Shown: piece by piece, positions 33,554 to 44,357 of the stretch
How the letters are laid out: every line of letters starts with the position of its first letter
Position numbering within the stretch: position 1 is the stretch's first letter
Source: Aldehydirespirator sp965204415
GTDB lineage: Bacteria; Actinomycetota; Acidimicrobiia; Acidimicrobiales; Aldehydirespiratoraceae
Reading direction: 5' to 3'
Assembly (NCBI GenBank): GCA_965204415.1
Contig: CBDBEL010000003.1
Coordinates: 434,001-498,000 of the forward strand
DNA: 64,000 nt
The notes under the pieces: generated by a model
Told to the model about the DNA's origin: nothing
The model's database searches: none
The model's input: the letters and a program-made list of their open reading frames with translations, nothing else
Translations under genes and position numbers: made by a program

Positions 33554-34189
33554 CTAACCTTCTCGAACCTCTAGACCGATCCGTTTGGGTTCGCCGCCGT
33601 TGGACGCCGAGGTCTCGCTGGGGCAGGCCGACACCGCGGCCAGCACGTCGATCTCGGCCCGCAGGTCGATGTAGTCGCCCGCGGTGGCCGGCGACTCCCG
33701 GAACACCAGCCGCTGCTCGTCCACCACGTCGGTGTACATGAACACATTGAACACGTCGGGGATCAGGTCGGGGTCGACGCCCCAGGGCTGCACCGCCTCC
33801 TCGAGGTTGCCCTGGCAGGTCCGGTGCCCCGATTCAATCCCGTCGCGGACGGCGTACACGCCCGCGGAGCAGCGCCCCCCGTTCCAGGCGAAGTGGACGC
33901 CGACCGGGTCGTCGATGACGGTCATCATGAGCCGCTCATACGGCGGCCGGGACCACAGCGTGGTGATCCTGCGCATCGATCCGGTGCCGGCCAGCATGTT
34001 GAGCGCCACCGTCTGCCCGGCGTGGTAGCCCTCGCGCGGGTTGTCGAGCGCCAGGAAGGTGGAGTCGGCCACCTGAGGCCCGTCCAGCGCGACGATCCGC
34101 AGCACCTGGCCGGCCCGCACCTCCACGGCCCGGCCCTCGCAGCGGGGCACGACCACCTTTTCGAGGATCACCTGATCGGCAGTGGTCAT
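33554..34189 (-). CDS. DUF1989 (urea carboxylase-associated) protein
   Basis: The 211-residue protein shows the DUF1989 pattern: VEVRAGQVLRIVALDGPQVADSTFLALDNPREGYHAGQT, MMTVIDDPVGVHFAWNGGRCSAGVY and DVFNVFMYTDVVDEQRLVF. Characterised relatives are encoded beside urea carboxylase or nitrogen-catabolic genes, with a cupin-like fold and conserved Cys/His residues, but the reaction is poorly defined. Here it sits in the Rieske operon. The ATG at 34189 is the last of three near-identical start contexts made by a tandem repeat. Role: unresolved, possibly a hydrolytic or carboxyl-transfer step in nitrogen release. Confidence 0.75.
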   Translation of the reverse strand: MTTADQVILEKVVVPRCEGRAVEVRAGQVLRIVALDGPQVADSTFLALDNPREGYHAGQTVALNMLAGTGSMRRITTLWSRPPYERLMMTVIDDPVGVHFAWNGGRCSAGVYAVRDGIESGHRTCQGNLEEAVQPWGVDPDLIPDVFNVFMYTDVVDEQRLVFRESPATAGDYIDLRAEIDVLAAVSACPSETSASNGGEPKRIGLEVREG

Positions 34190-34275
34190 GCAGTCACTTC
34201 GAGGACACGGGGGCAGGCGTGGTCATGCGGTCACTTCGAAGACACGGGGGCAGGCGTGGTCATGCGGCCACTTCG
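34182..34275. repeat. 37-base tandem repeat at the Rieske/DUF1989 junction
   Basis: Two full 37-base copies (34182-34218 and 34219-34255) and a partial third from 34256 differ at only a few bases. Read on the minus strand, each unit contains an ATG and a stop, giving two successive 10-codon frames MTTPAPVSSK before the true start MTTADQV at 34189. The first overlaps the stop of the Rieske gene as ATGA. Confidence 0.75.
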
Positions 34276-35600
34276 CGGGTGACCTCGCCCGCGGTGGCCG
34301 TGGTCAGCTTCACATCCGACGACATCAGCTCGAGCCAGGCCCGCAGGTAGCCCCGCATGGGCACCTCGTAGGTGACCGGCGCCGTAACCACACCGTCGGC
34401 GGAGACCTCCTCGTTCTCGTGTCCGAGTCCCTTGCTCATGTCCACCCACTCCACCTCGGCGATGGCCAAGCCGTCCTGGCAGCGCTCGAACAGTTCCAGG
34501 TCGTCGGGATTCCCGAGGCTGGGGAAGTCCTCCGCGATCCGCATCCGCAGCACGTTCACCTCTTCGGGAGCACCCTCGGCGGCCACCACCCAGGTGTGCA
34601 ACCGGGTCTCGGTCACGGTGACCGGGTCGACCGTCTCGAAGTGGTTGCCCTTGATGAGCAGGTTGGGGAAGACCGAGAGGTTGATCATCGAGCCCGGCGC
34701 CATCTCCAGCACGTCGTCGGCGTCGTCGCCGCTGCGCTGCTCGATCTGCTCGGCGTACCACTCCCGCCCCGGCACCGGCCTCTGCGTCTCCCAGAATGAC
34801 TGGTGCAGACCGGGCCTCTGGTCCACGAACATGTGACCGTTGCCCAGGTCGGAGCCGTACATGTCGGTGTCGTCGGGGCTGGCCTTGAACTGCGACAGCG
34901 ACCGGGCGCCGCCGTGCTGGCGCTCGTTGAGGATCAGGAAGCTGCGATGGGCGAAGGTGGGATGCAGCCCGTCGCCGGCGTTGTCCCAGGCCAGCTTCCA
35001 GTTGCCCCGGTAGATCATGCGCTGGCAGTTGCGCACGTCGATGCGCCCCACCGGAGACCGGTCCACGAACCCGTCGATCAGCGGCCCGGCCGGGCCCAGC
35101 CACTCGGCGAGGCTGGGGGCGTCGAGGTTGAGCGTGCCGAAGATGAGGCCCCGGTAGGTTCCGAGCCTCGGCACCTGGGCCAGGCCGTGATGGTCCTTGT
35201 GGAAGTCGGCCGGATAGCCCTCGGGGTAGGGCACGTTGACGAGCTCGCCCCGGTTGGAGTAGGTCCATCCGTGGTAGGAGCACTGGAAGCGCCGGGCCGA
35301 GCCGCAGTCGGCCTGGCACACGATCGAGGCCCGATGGGCGCACCGGTTGAACAGGGCGTGGAGGCCGCCGTCGGAGTCGCGGGTGATGATCAGCGGGCGG
35401 AGTCCCATTCGGGACGCCAGGAAGTCGTTGGGGTTCGGGACCTGGCTCTCGTGGGCCAGGTAGACCCAGGCCCCGCCGAACACCTTGGACATCTCGGCGT
35501 TGAAGACCTCGGCGTCGGTGTAGATCGAGCGATGGACCCGGTGGGGCTGGACCAGAGCCTGCAGGTCGGTCGCTGCGGTCGTATCGAAGATGGAGGTCAT
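34260..35600 (-). CDS. Rieske non-heme iron ring-hydroxylating oxygenase, alpha subunit
   Basis: The start at ATG 35600 follows GAGGTG at 6 bases and gives MTSIFDTTAATDLQ, 446 residues, the normal length for large alpha subunits; the frame extends upstream without start support. The Rieske cluster is CAHR...CSYHGW and the mononuclear iron site is WDNAGDGLHPTFAHRS, with two His and the bridging Asp. It pairs with the beta subunit encoded 35 bases upstream. Such two-part terminal oxygenases add O2 across an aromatic ring or demethylate N- or O-methyl groups with electrons from a reductase, which is not in the window. The substrate is unknown. Confidence 0.92.
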   Translation of the reverse strand: MTSIFDTTAATDLQALVQPHRVHRSIYTDAEVFNAEMSKVFGGAWVYLAHESQVPNPNDFLASRMGLRPLIITRDSDGGLHALFNRCAHRASIVCQADCGSARRFQCSYHGWTYSNRGELVNVPYPEGYPADFHKDHHGLAQVPRLGTYRGLIFGTLNLDAPSLAEWLGPAGPLIDGFVDRSPVGRIDVRNCQRMIYRGNWKLAWDNAGDGLHPTFAHRSFLILNERQHGGARSLSQFKASPDDTDMYGSDLGNGHMFVDQRPGLHQSFWETQRPVPGREWYAEQIEQRSGDDADDVLEMAPGSMINLSVFPNLLIKGNHFETVDPVTVTETRLHTWVVAAEGAPEEVNVLRMRIAEDFPSLGNPDDLELFERCQDGLAIAEVEWVDMSKGLGHENEEVSADGVVTAPVTYEVPMRGYLRAWLELMSSDVKLTTATAGEVTREVAA

Positions 35601-35635
35601 GTCGGCACCTCGCTTCTGCGAACCCCCAAGGTCAT

Positions 35636-36199
35636 CTATAGCACGAATGAGAACTTGCGGACATCGCCGCGGCTGTCCACCAGCCGCACGATCTTGAACC
35701 TGATCGACCACTCCTCGCCCAGCGACGCGAACACGTAGTCGTTGTGGCTGGCGAACGGGGTCAGCCGATCCTTGCGATGCTCCCAGACCACCGTCGAGCA
35801 CCGGGCCAGCGTGTCGCCGTCCTCCAACGGCCAGGCCTCGGTGTTGGACACGATGCGGCAGGTCCGCGACGGCGGCTCCTGGGCGTGGGCCCACCCAGTC
35901 TCGAGCAGCCCGATGCGATCCTCCATGCGGCGGTGGTCGTCGAGGAGGTAGGAGACCTGGGCGCGGGGGTCGCCGCCGGGATCGAGGGGGATCCAGTAGA
36001 CGCAGTCGTCAGTGAACCGTGCCAGCCAGTCGTGGTAGCAGCGGTCGTCCAGCAGGCGCGCCTCGTGGTGCAGGGCCTGCTCGACCGCCGGACGCAGTTC
36101 TGGGTGGCCCGGTCCGGGACCGGGCTGCGGTGGCGACAGCAGATCCACCAGCCGCTGATACAGGCGATCGTCCACCGGCGACGCCGCCCGAGGACCCAT
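35636..36199 (-). CDS. Ring-hydroxylating oxygenase, beta subunit
   Basis: The ATG at 36199 overlaps the aldolase stop as TGATG. The 187-residue protein is a single NTF2-like domain with the family's HHEARLLDDRCYHDWLARFTDDCVYWIPLD opening and SRTCRIVSNTEAW, SHNDYVFASLG later strands. Beta subunits pack with the alpha subunits into a hexamer and stabilise them. Only one beta gene is present for two alpha genes in this operon, so at least the 34260 alpha subunit should use it. Confidence 0.9.
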   Translation of the reverse strand: MGPRAASPVDDRLYQRLVDLLSPPQPGPGPGHPELRPAVEQALHHEARLLDDRCYHDWLARFTDDCVYWIPLDPGGDPRAQVSYLLDDHRRMEDRIGLLETGWAHAQEPPSRTCRIVSNTEAWPLEDGDTLARCSTVVWEHRKDRLTPFASHNDYVFASLGEEWSIRFKIVRLVDSRGDVRKFSFVL

Positions 36200-37011
36200 C
36201 AGCCCGTCTCCTCGCCTTCTCCGGCGCCGCCGGGGCCGTGGACGGCCTCCAGCAGGCGGCCGACCAGCGCGGCCGGGTCGTCGGAGCCCCAGACGTTGCG
36301 CCCGAAGGCCACGCCGGCGCCGCCGGCCTCGACCACCCCGCGGGCCAGTGCGACGACCTGGTCCTCGTCGTCGACCTTCGGGCCCCCGAGAGCCACCACA
36401 GGCGCCGGGCATGCCTCGGCCACCGCCGCGAACTCCTCGGGCGGGCCGGGACACATGGTCTTGACGATGTCAGCGCCGAGCTCTACTGCCAGCCGGGCGC
36501 CGCGGCCCACGTTCTCGGCCGTCCAGGGAACCGACCGGGGCCAGCCCCCCGGTATCGACTCGGCCATCACCGGCAGACCGAGCAGCTCGCACTCGGCCGC
36601 AAGCTTCGCCAGACGTTGCAGCGAGTGCTGCTCGTCGGGGGTGCCCGGGAACACCATGATCACCACCGCGTCGGCACCGAGAATCATGGCCTGCTCAGCC
36701 GAATAGAGCAGCGAGGTGGTGTCAGCCGCGGGAGGGTCGCCCAGATCGGAGATCCCACCGTCGACGCGCAACACCAGCCCCGCTCCGGCGAAGTCTTCGG
36801 GACGGGCTCGGGCCAGCTGCCAGGTGGCGAGCACCGCGTCGGGTCCGCCCCTCGCTATGGAGGCGGCCGCGGCGGGCTCGACGCCCATGCCCATGTAAGA
36901 GGGGTGATCCATGGCCACGAACACGGCCCGGCCGTCGGCGCGGAAGATGTGCCGGAACCGCCGACGCTTGCCAGCCGATACGGCCGAGAGCGGAGCACTC
37001 GCGCTGTTCAT
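36199..37011 (-). CDS. Class I aldolase of the DhnA/LacD/DeoC type
   Basis: The 270-residue TIM-barrel protein carries a Schiff-base lysine in GADIVKTMCPG, an early VAMDHPSYMGMG motif, and CPAPVVALGGPK, GAGVAFGRNVWG phosphate-binding loops typical of archaeal-type class I aldolases and of the amino-dideoxy-heptulosonate synthase family. It would cleave or form a carbon-carbon bond through an enamine. It is inserted between an oxygenase alpha gene and the beta gene, 24 bases after the former and overlapping the latter, so it probably cleaves a side-chain or ring-fission product. Which aldol is not known. Confidence 0.8.
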   Translation of the reverse strand: MNSASAPLSAVSAGKRRRFRHIFRADGRAVFVAMDHPSYMGMGVEPAAAASIARGGPDAVLATWQLARARPEDFAGAGLVLRVDGGISDLGDPPAADTTSLLYSAEQAMILGADAVVIMVFPGTPDEQHSLQRLAKLAAECELLGLPVMAESIPGGWPRSVPWTAENVGRGARLAVELGADIVKTMCPGPPEEFAAVAEACPAPVVALGGPKVDDEDQVVALARGVVEAGGAGVAFGRNVWGSDDPAALVGRLLEAVHGPGGAGEGEETG

Positions 37012-37035
37012 GGGTCGATCAGTCCGTTTCTGTCG

Positions 37036-38217
37036 CTAATCGGCGGGCAGTGGCGCCGTGAACTCGTCTTCAGCCAGGGGCGTCGCCACATCGGCGCGCA
37101 CCAGCTTCATCACGTGCGCGGCCCGACCCTCCCAGACCGACGCCGGGCCCACCCGGTAGAACGGCGACCGCAGGTTGTTCATCAGCACGGTCACCATGTC
37201 GGTGTCCTCACGGTTGGTGACGGCCAGCCGGTCCAGCTCGAAGTCCTGCTCCTCCACCGACTTGTCGATCCCGTAGATGCGGCTGAACAGCCGGGTGCGG
37301 TCCGGTGCGATCGGGTCGGCCCGCACCAGCAGCAGCTGCGTCGGGTAGGGCAGCGGCGTGAGGTTCGGGTAGATGAAGTCGGCGTAGTGGCCGAGGAGCT
37401 GCTCGGGGGTGAGGTCGTCGCGCCCGCCCGAGGTGTCGTCGTGGTCGGCGTGGGGCTTGAAGCCGCTGCAGGTGCGGCCCTCGAAGCGCACGATGGTGTC
37501 CATCTGCTTGCGGATGTCGTTGAGCCGCCGGTGCACGAAGCGGACGTGGTAGTCGTCGTTGGAGTTCTCCGCGAAGGCCTTCCAGTTGATGGGGTAGACT
37601 TGGTCGAGCTCCCGGTGGTAGCGGGTGAACGTGTCGAACCGGTAGAGGTCGTAGCGCTCGGCCAGCGGCGCGATCCACTCCCGGAACGACGGCGCCCGGC
37701 GCGACAGGCACCCGAAGATGAGCTTGTTCCACGCCACCTCGATGCGGATCTCCACCAGTCCGTAGTCCTCGGTCGGCATGCCGTCGGGGTACATGCGGAC
37801 CCGGTCGGGGATGCCGATCAGGCGCCCGTCGATGGCGTAGGCCCAGTTGTGGTAAGGGCAGGTCATGGTCTTGCCGCAGTTGCCGGCCGGGTCGAACAAC
37901 AGCCCGGAGGCCCGGTGGCGGCAGTTGTTGAGGAACCCCCGCACCGAGCCGTCCTGTTGGCGGATCACCATCACCGGCTGGTAGCCGATGGTGCCGGTGA
38001 TGTAGTCGCCGGGCTCGGTCAGGTCCTCGGTGTCGCCCAGCCACACCCACGACCGCCCGAACACCCGCACCATCTCCAGGTCGAACAGCTCCTGGTCGAA
38101 CACCTCGTAGGGCTGCAGCATCGGGCTGTCGACCGGGGCGTGCACCAGGCCGGTGGTCTCGGCCACCCTGCGCTGCAGACGCTCCACCGCCGGCTCGGCC
38201 TGCAAGTCCGCGATCAC
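37036..38217 (-). CDS. Rieske non-heme iron oxygenase, alpha subunit (second type)
   Basis: First gene of the minus-strand operon, starting at GTG 38217. The 393-residue protein has Rieske motifs CRHRAS...CPYHNW and the mononuclear site ENSNDDYHVRFVHR. Length and sequence differ from the 34260 subunit and resemble alpha subunits that work without beta, as alpha-3 trimers acting on quaternary amines or methoxy-aromatics. Its partner reductase is not in the window. With aldolase, beta and alpha genes downstream it probably makes the first or a parallel oxidation in the same pathway. Confidence 0.9.
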   Translation of the reverse strand: MIADLQAEPAVERLQRRVAETTGLVHAPVDSPMLQPYEVFDQELFDLEMVRVFGRSWVWLGDTEDLTEPGDYITGTIGYQPVMVIRQQDGSVRGFLNNCRHRASGLLFDPAGNCGKTMTCPYHNWAYAIDGRLIGIPDRVRMYPDGMPTEDYGLVEIRIEVAWNKLIFGCLSRRAPSFREWIAPLAERYDLYRFDTFTRYHRELDQVYPINWKAFAENSNDDYHVRFVHRRLNDIRKQMDTIVRFEGRTCSGFKPHADHDDTSGGRDDLTPEQLLGHYADFIYPNLTPLPYPTQLLLVRADPIAPDRTRLFSRIYGIDKSVEEQDFELDRLAVTNREDTDMVTVLMNNLRSPFYRVGPASVWEGRAAHVMKLVRADVATPLAEDEFTAPLPAD

Positions 38218-38432
38218 ACCGCGACCCTACCGGAGCCCACAGAACCCAGTCCAAGCAGCCGAGCCGTCCGCGCCCGCCGGGGACAGGCCGGCGCGGCCAT
38301 GGAGGAGAAAATTAGCGCCAATCTGACGCCAATAGCGCTACATCGGTGATGGCTCCAGGTCTCTGGTCGCGACCGCGACGTGATGGAATGCCATGCTTTC
38401 TCCATGGCAGGCGGCGGGACCATGGGCACGAG

Positions 38433-40181
38433 ATGACGACGGCCGGAGCCGGCGAGGCTATCCGCTACGAGCCCGATGAGCCCTGCCCTCCGCTGATCGC
38501 GCTGAGCGTCGGGTTGCAGGGGGTCATGCTCGTTCTGGCGACGATCGTACTGATCGTGGCCATCACGGCCCGCGCAGGCGAGCAGGACGATGCCTACGTG
38601 ACTTGGGCCGTGTTCGCCTCCTTGGTCATTGCCGGGGGGCTCACCGCGATGCAGGCCGGCCGCTTCTGGCGGCTCGGCGCCGGGCACATTCTGATCATGG
38701 GGCCCACCCCCAACTACGTCGCCGTCTCGGCGCTGGCCCTGGCTGCGGGCGGGCCGGCCCTGCTGGCCAGCCTCACCGTCGCGGCCGCGCTCTTCTATAC
38801 CGTGCTGTCCCTGTGGCTCCCCCTGCTGCGACGGATCATCACACCGGTCGTGTCGGGCACAGTGCTGATGCTGATCGCGGCCACGATCCTCCCGGTCGCG
38901 CTCGAACGCGTGAACGAGGTGCCCGAGACCGCGCCCGGCGCGGCCGGCCCGGTGGTGGCTCTCGTGACTCTCGTCGCGGTAGTGGCGCTCTCTCTGCGCG
39001 TCTCCGGGGCTTGGCGTGTCTGGTCGCCGCTCATCGGCATCGCAGCCGGCTGCGTAGTGGCTGTGGCGTTCCAGGCGTACGACGTCCAGCCGATTCGCGA
39101 CGCCTCATGGGCCGGACTCCCGGGCAGCGGTTTCCCTGGAATCGAGTTGACGCCCGGCGTCGAATTCTGGGCGCTGCTGCCCGCCTTCGTGGTGATCGCA
39201 CTGGTGGGCAGCGTCAAGAACATCGGGGACTGCATCGCCATCCAGCAGGCCTCATGGCGCCGGCCGCGTGTGACCGACTACCGGCGGGTGCAGGGCTCGC
39301 TCAACACCAATGGTGCCGGGATCCTGCTGTCGGGCCTGGCCGGAACCCCGCCAACGTCGGTCTACTCGTCATCCAGCCCGCTGCTGGTCGGCCTCACCGG
39401 TGTAGCCGCCCGCCGGGTCGGCTACGCGGTCGGAGCGCTGATGATCTTGCTGTCGCTGCTGCCCAAGGTGACCGCAGTACTTCTGGCCATCCCCAGCCCT
39501 GTTATGGGCGCCTACCTGCTCACCGCCATCGGGGTGCTCTTCGTGAGCGGCATCCAGACGGTGGTGACCGACGGCCTCGACCGGGGCAAGGCCCTCACGG
39601 TGGGAATCGCCTTCTCACTGGGAGTCGGCCTCGACAACCAGACCATCGGCACAGACCTCCTGGGAGAGACGTGGGGCCCGCTGATCGACAACGGCATGCT
39701 GGCCGGAGCACTAGCCGCGGTGGCGATGACCCGGTTCGTGGAACTGACCAGCCGGAGCCGCCAGGCCCGCCTGAGGGTCGAACTCCGCCCGTCGGCGGTG
39801 AACGAGATCGACGAGTTCCTGCACGGCTTCGCCGCCGGCATCGGATGGGATGACGCCGCCTCGCGGCGGCTGCGCTCCGCTGGCGAGGAAACGCTGATGA
39901 GCCTGCTGCAACAGGATGAAGACCACTCCGTCGCTGACTCGCCCAGTCTCATAGTCGTGGCCCGTCACCGCGGTGCGACGGTGGAGATGGAATTTCTGGC
40001 AGTCTTCGACGAGCAGAACCTGGAGGACCGGCTGGCAGACCTGAACGAAGAGTCCCAGACCAGCTCAGGCATGGAGGAGGGCGAGGTCTCGCTCAGGCTG
40101 CTGCGGCACTACGCCTCGTCGGTGCACCATCAGAAGTTCCACGGACTCGACGTGGTCACGGTGCAGGTCAAGGCCGGCTAG
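38433..40181 (+). CDS. NCS2 (uracil/xanthine) permease fused to a degenerate GHKL/RsbW-like domain
   Basis: ATG 38433 is preferred because IRYEPDEP soon after it aligns with VRFEPNDK near the start of the paralogue at 58869; an upstream in-frame ATG at 38346 adds a non-conserved tail. Residues about 15-440 are a multi-span NCS2-type transporter (LNTNGAGILLSGLAGTPPTSVYSSS corresponds to the substrate-binding NxxG/AGLxGt region). Residues about 448-582 are soluble and resemble RsbW-like ATPase domains (NEIDEFLHGFAAGIGWDDAASRRLRSAGEETLMSLL). The N-box asparagine and the DxGxG loop are not visible, so ATP binding is doubtful. The conserved HYASSVHHQ stretch is shared with the paralogue. Predicted substrate: a purine or pyrimidine base. 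Confidence 0.82.
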   Translation: MTTAGAGEAIRYEPDEPCPPLIALSVGLQGVMLVLATIVLIVAITARAGEQDDAYVTWAVFASLVIAGGLTAMQAGRFWRLGAGHILIMGPTPNYVAVSALALAAGGPALLASLTVAAALFYTVLSLWLPLLRRIITPVVSGTVLMLIAATILPVALERVNEVPETAPGAAGPVVALVTLVAVVALSLRVSGAWRVWSPLIGIAAGCVVAVAFQAYDVQPIRDASWAGLPGSGFPGIELTPGVEFWALLPAFVVIALVGSVKNIGDCIAIQQASWRRPRVTDYRRVQGSLNTNGAGILLSGLAGTPPTSVYSSSSPLLVGLTGVAARRVGYAVGALMILLSLLPKVTAVLLAIPSPVMGAYLLTAIGVLFVSGIQTVVTDGLDRGKALTVGIAFSLGVGLDNQTIGTDLLGETWGPLIDNGMLAGALAAVAMTRFVELTSRSRQARLRVELRPSAVNEIDEFLHGFAAGIGWDDAASRRLRSAGEETLMSLLQQDEDHSVADSPSLIVVARHRGATVEMEFLAVFDEQNLEDRLADLNEESQTSSGMEEGEVSLRLLRHYASSVHHQKFHGLDVVTVQVKAG

Positions 40182-40225
40182 TCCGACCTTCAGGTATCGG
40201 ACCTTCGCCCGTTACCATCGGATCG

Positions 40226-41123
40226 ATGGCAACGAACGCGGTCTGGACCGTTCCCGAGCCTCGTTCCGTGCACAGGGTGTGGATGGATGACGACACGGCC
40301 ATCATTCTGCGACGCCATGGGAACCCAGACGGCACGAGGCTCGTTCTGGGCCACGGCAACGGTGTGTCGATAGACCTCTACTACCCGTTCTGGTCGCGGT
40401 TAACAGAGGACTTCGACGTTGTCGTCCATGACTTGAGAAGCCACGGCTGGAACGCGGTGAGTCCCCTGGCGAACCACACCGTGCCGACCTTCGTGGAGGA
40501 CCATGAACGGGTTCTCGACGCCATCGACCGTCACTACGGCTCCAAGCCGCAGGTGGGCGTGTTCCACTCGATCTCGTCATACGCGCCGTTGCTGTCCCCC
40601 ACCGGGGGCAGCCGGTTCTCGGCTCTCGTCCTGTTCGATCCTCCGCTGCGCATGCCGGGGGCGACCACCAACGAGTTCGACGAAGCATCCGAGCGAGTGG
40701 CCAGGATGGCGAAACGACGCACAGCCCGCTTCAAGACCAGGGAGGCCTTCATCGAACTGCTCGGCTTCGCGCCCACCTTCAAGCACGCCCTGCCCGGCAT
40801 CCTCGACCTGCTGGCGACCACGACCCTGCGCGAGGCTGAGGACGGCTCCGGACTCGAACTGCGATGCCCACGAGAGCATGAGGCCCAGATCCACGCCCAT
40901 GCACGGCTTTTTGCGGTGCTGATCGATTTCGACTCCCTGCGGTGCCCGACAAAGGTGATCGGAGCCGACCCGACCCTCCCGTACTCGTACCTTCCGACCC
41001 TGGACCTGAGCGACATGATGACTGTGGACTACGACTTCCTGCCCGGCGCCACCCATTTCCTCCAGTTGGAGAGACCCGCAGAGTGTGTCGCAAGAATGCG
41101 GGAGTTCCTGGAGCCGATGGGCC

Positions 41124-41131
<8 letters not shown>
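40226..41131 (+). CDS. Alpha/beta hydrolase coupled to the PKS gene
   Basis: The 301-residue protein has the alpha/beta hydrolase order: an oxyanion-hole HGNGVS near residue 45, DLRSHGWN, the nucleophile elbow VFHSISSYA, an all-helical cap region (about 150-220), and the catalytic His in GATHFLQLERP. The elbow departs from GxSxG (no glycines flank the serine), though the serine remains. Its stop overlaps the likely TTG start of the synthase by 8 bases, implying co-translation. The synthase has no thioesterase domain, so this enzyme is a candidate for product release or editing. That role is inference. Confidence 0.82.

Positions 41132-44357
<3,226 letters not shown>

Noticed and set aside
34182..34275. 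CRISPR-like array
   Set aside because: The 37-base units are contiguous with no spacers and overlap gene ends; it is a tandem duplication.
36019..38349. Long plus-strand frame over the Rieske beta, aldolase and alpha genes
   Set aside because: Shadow of three minus-strand genes with strong motifs; composition is Gly/Val/His/Arg-rich.
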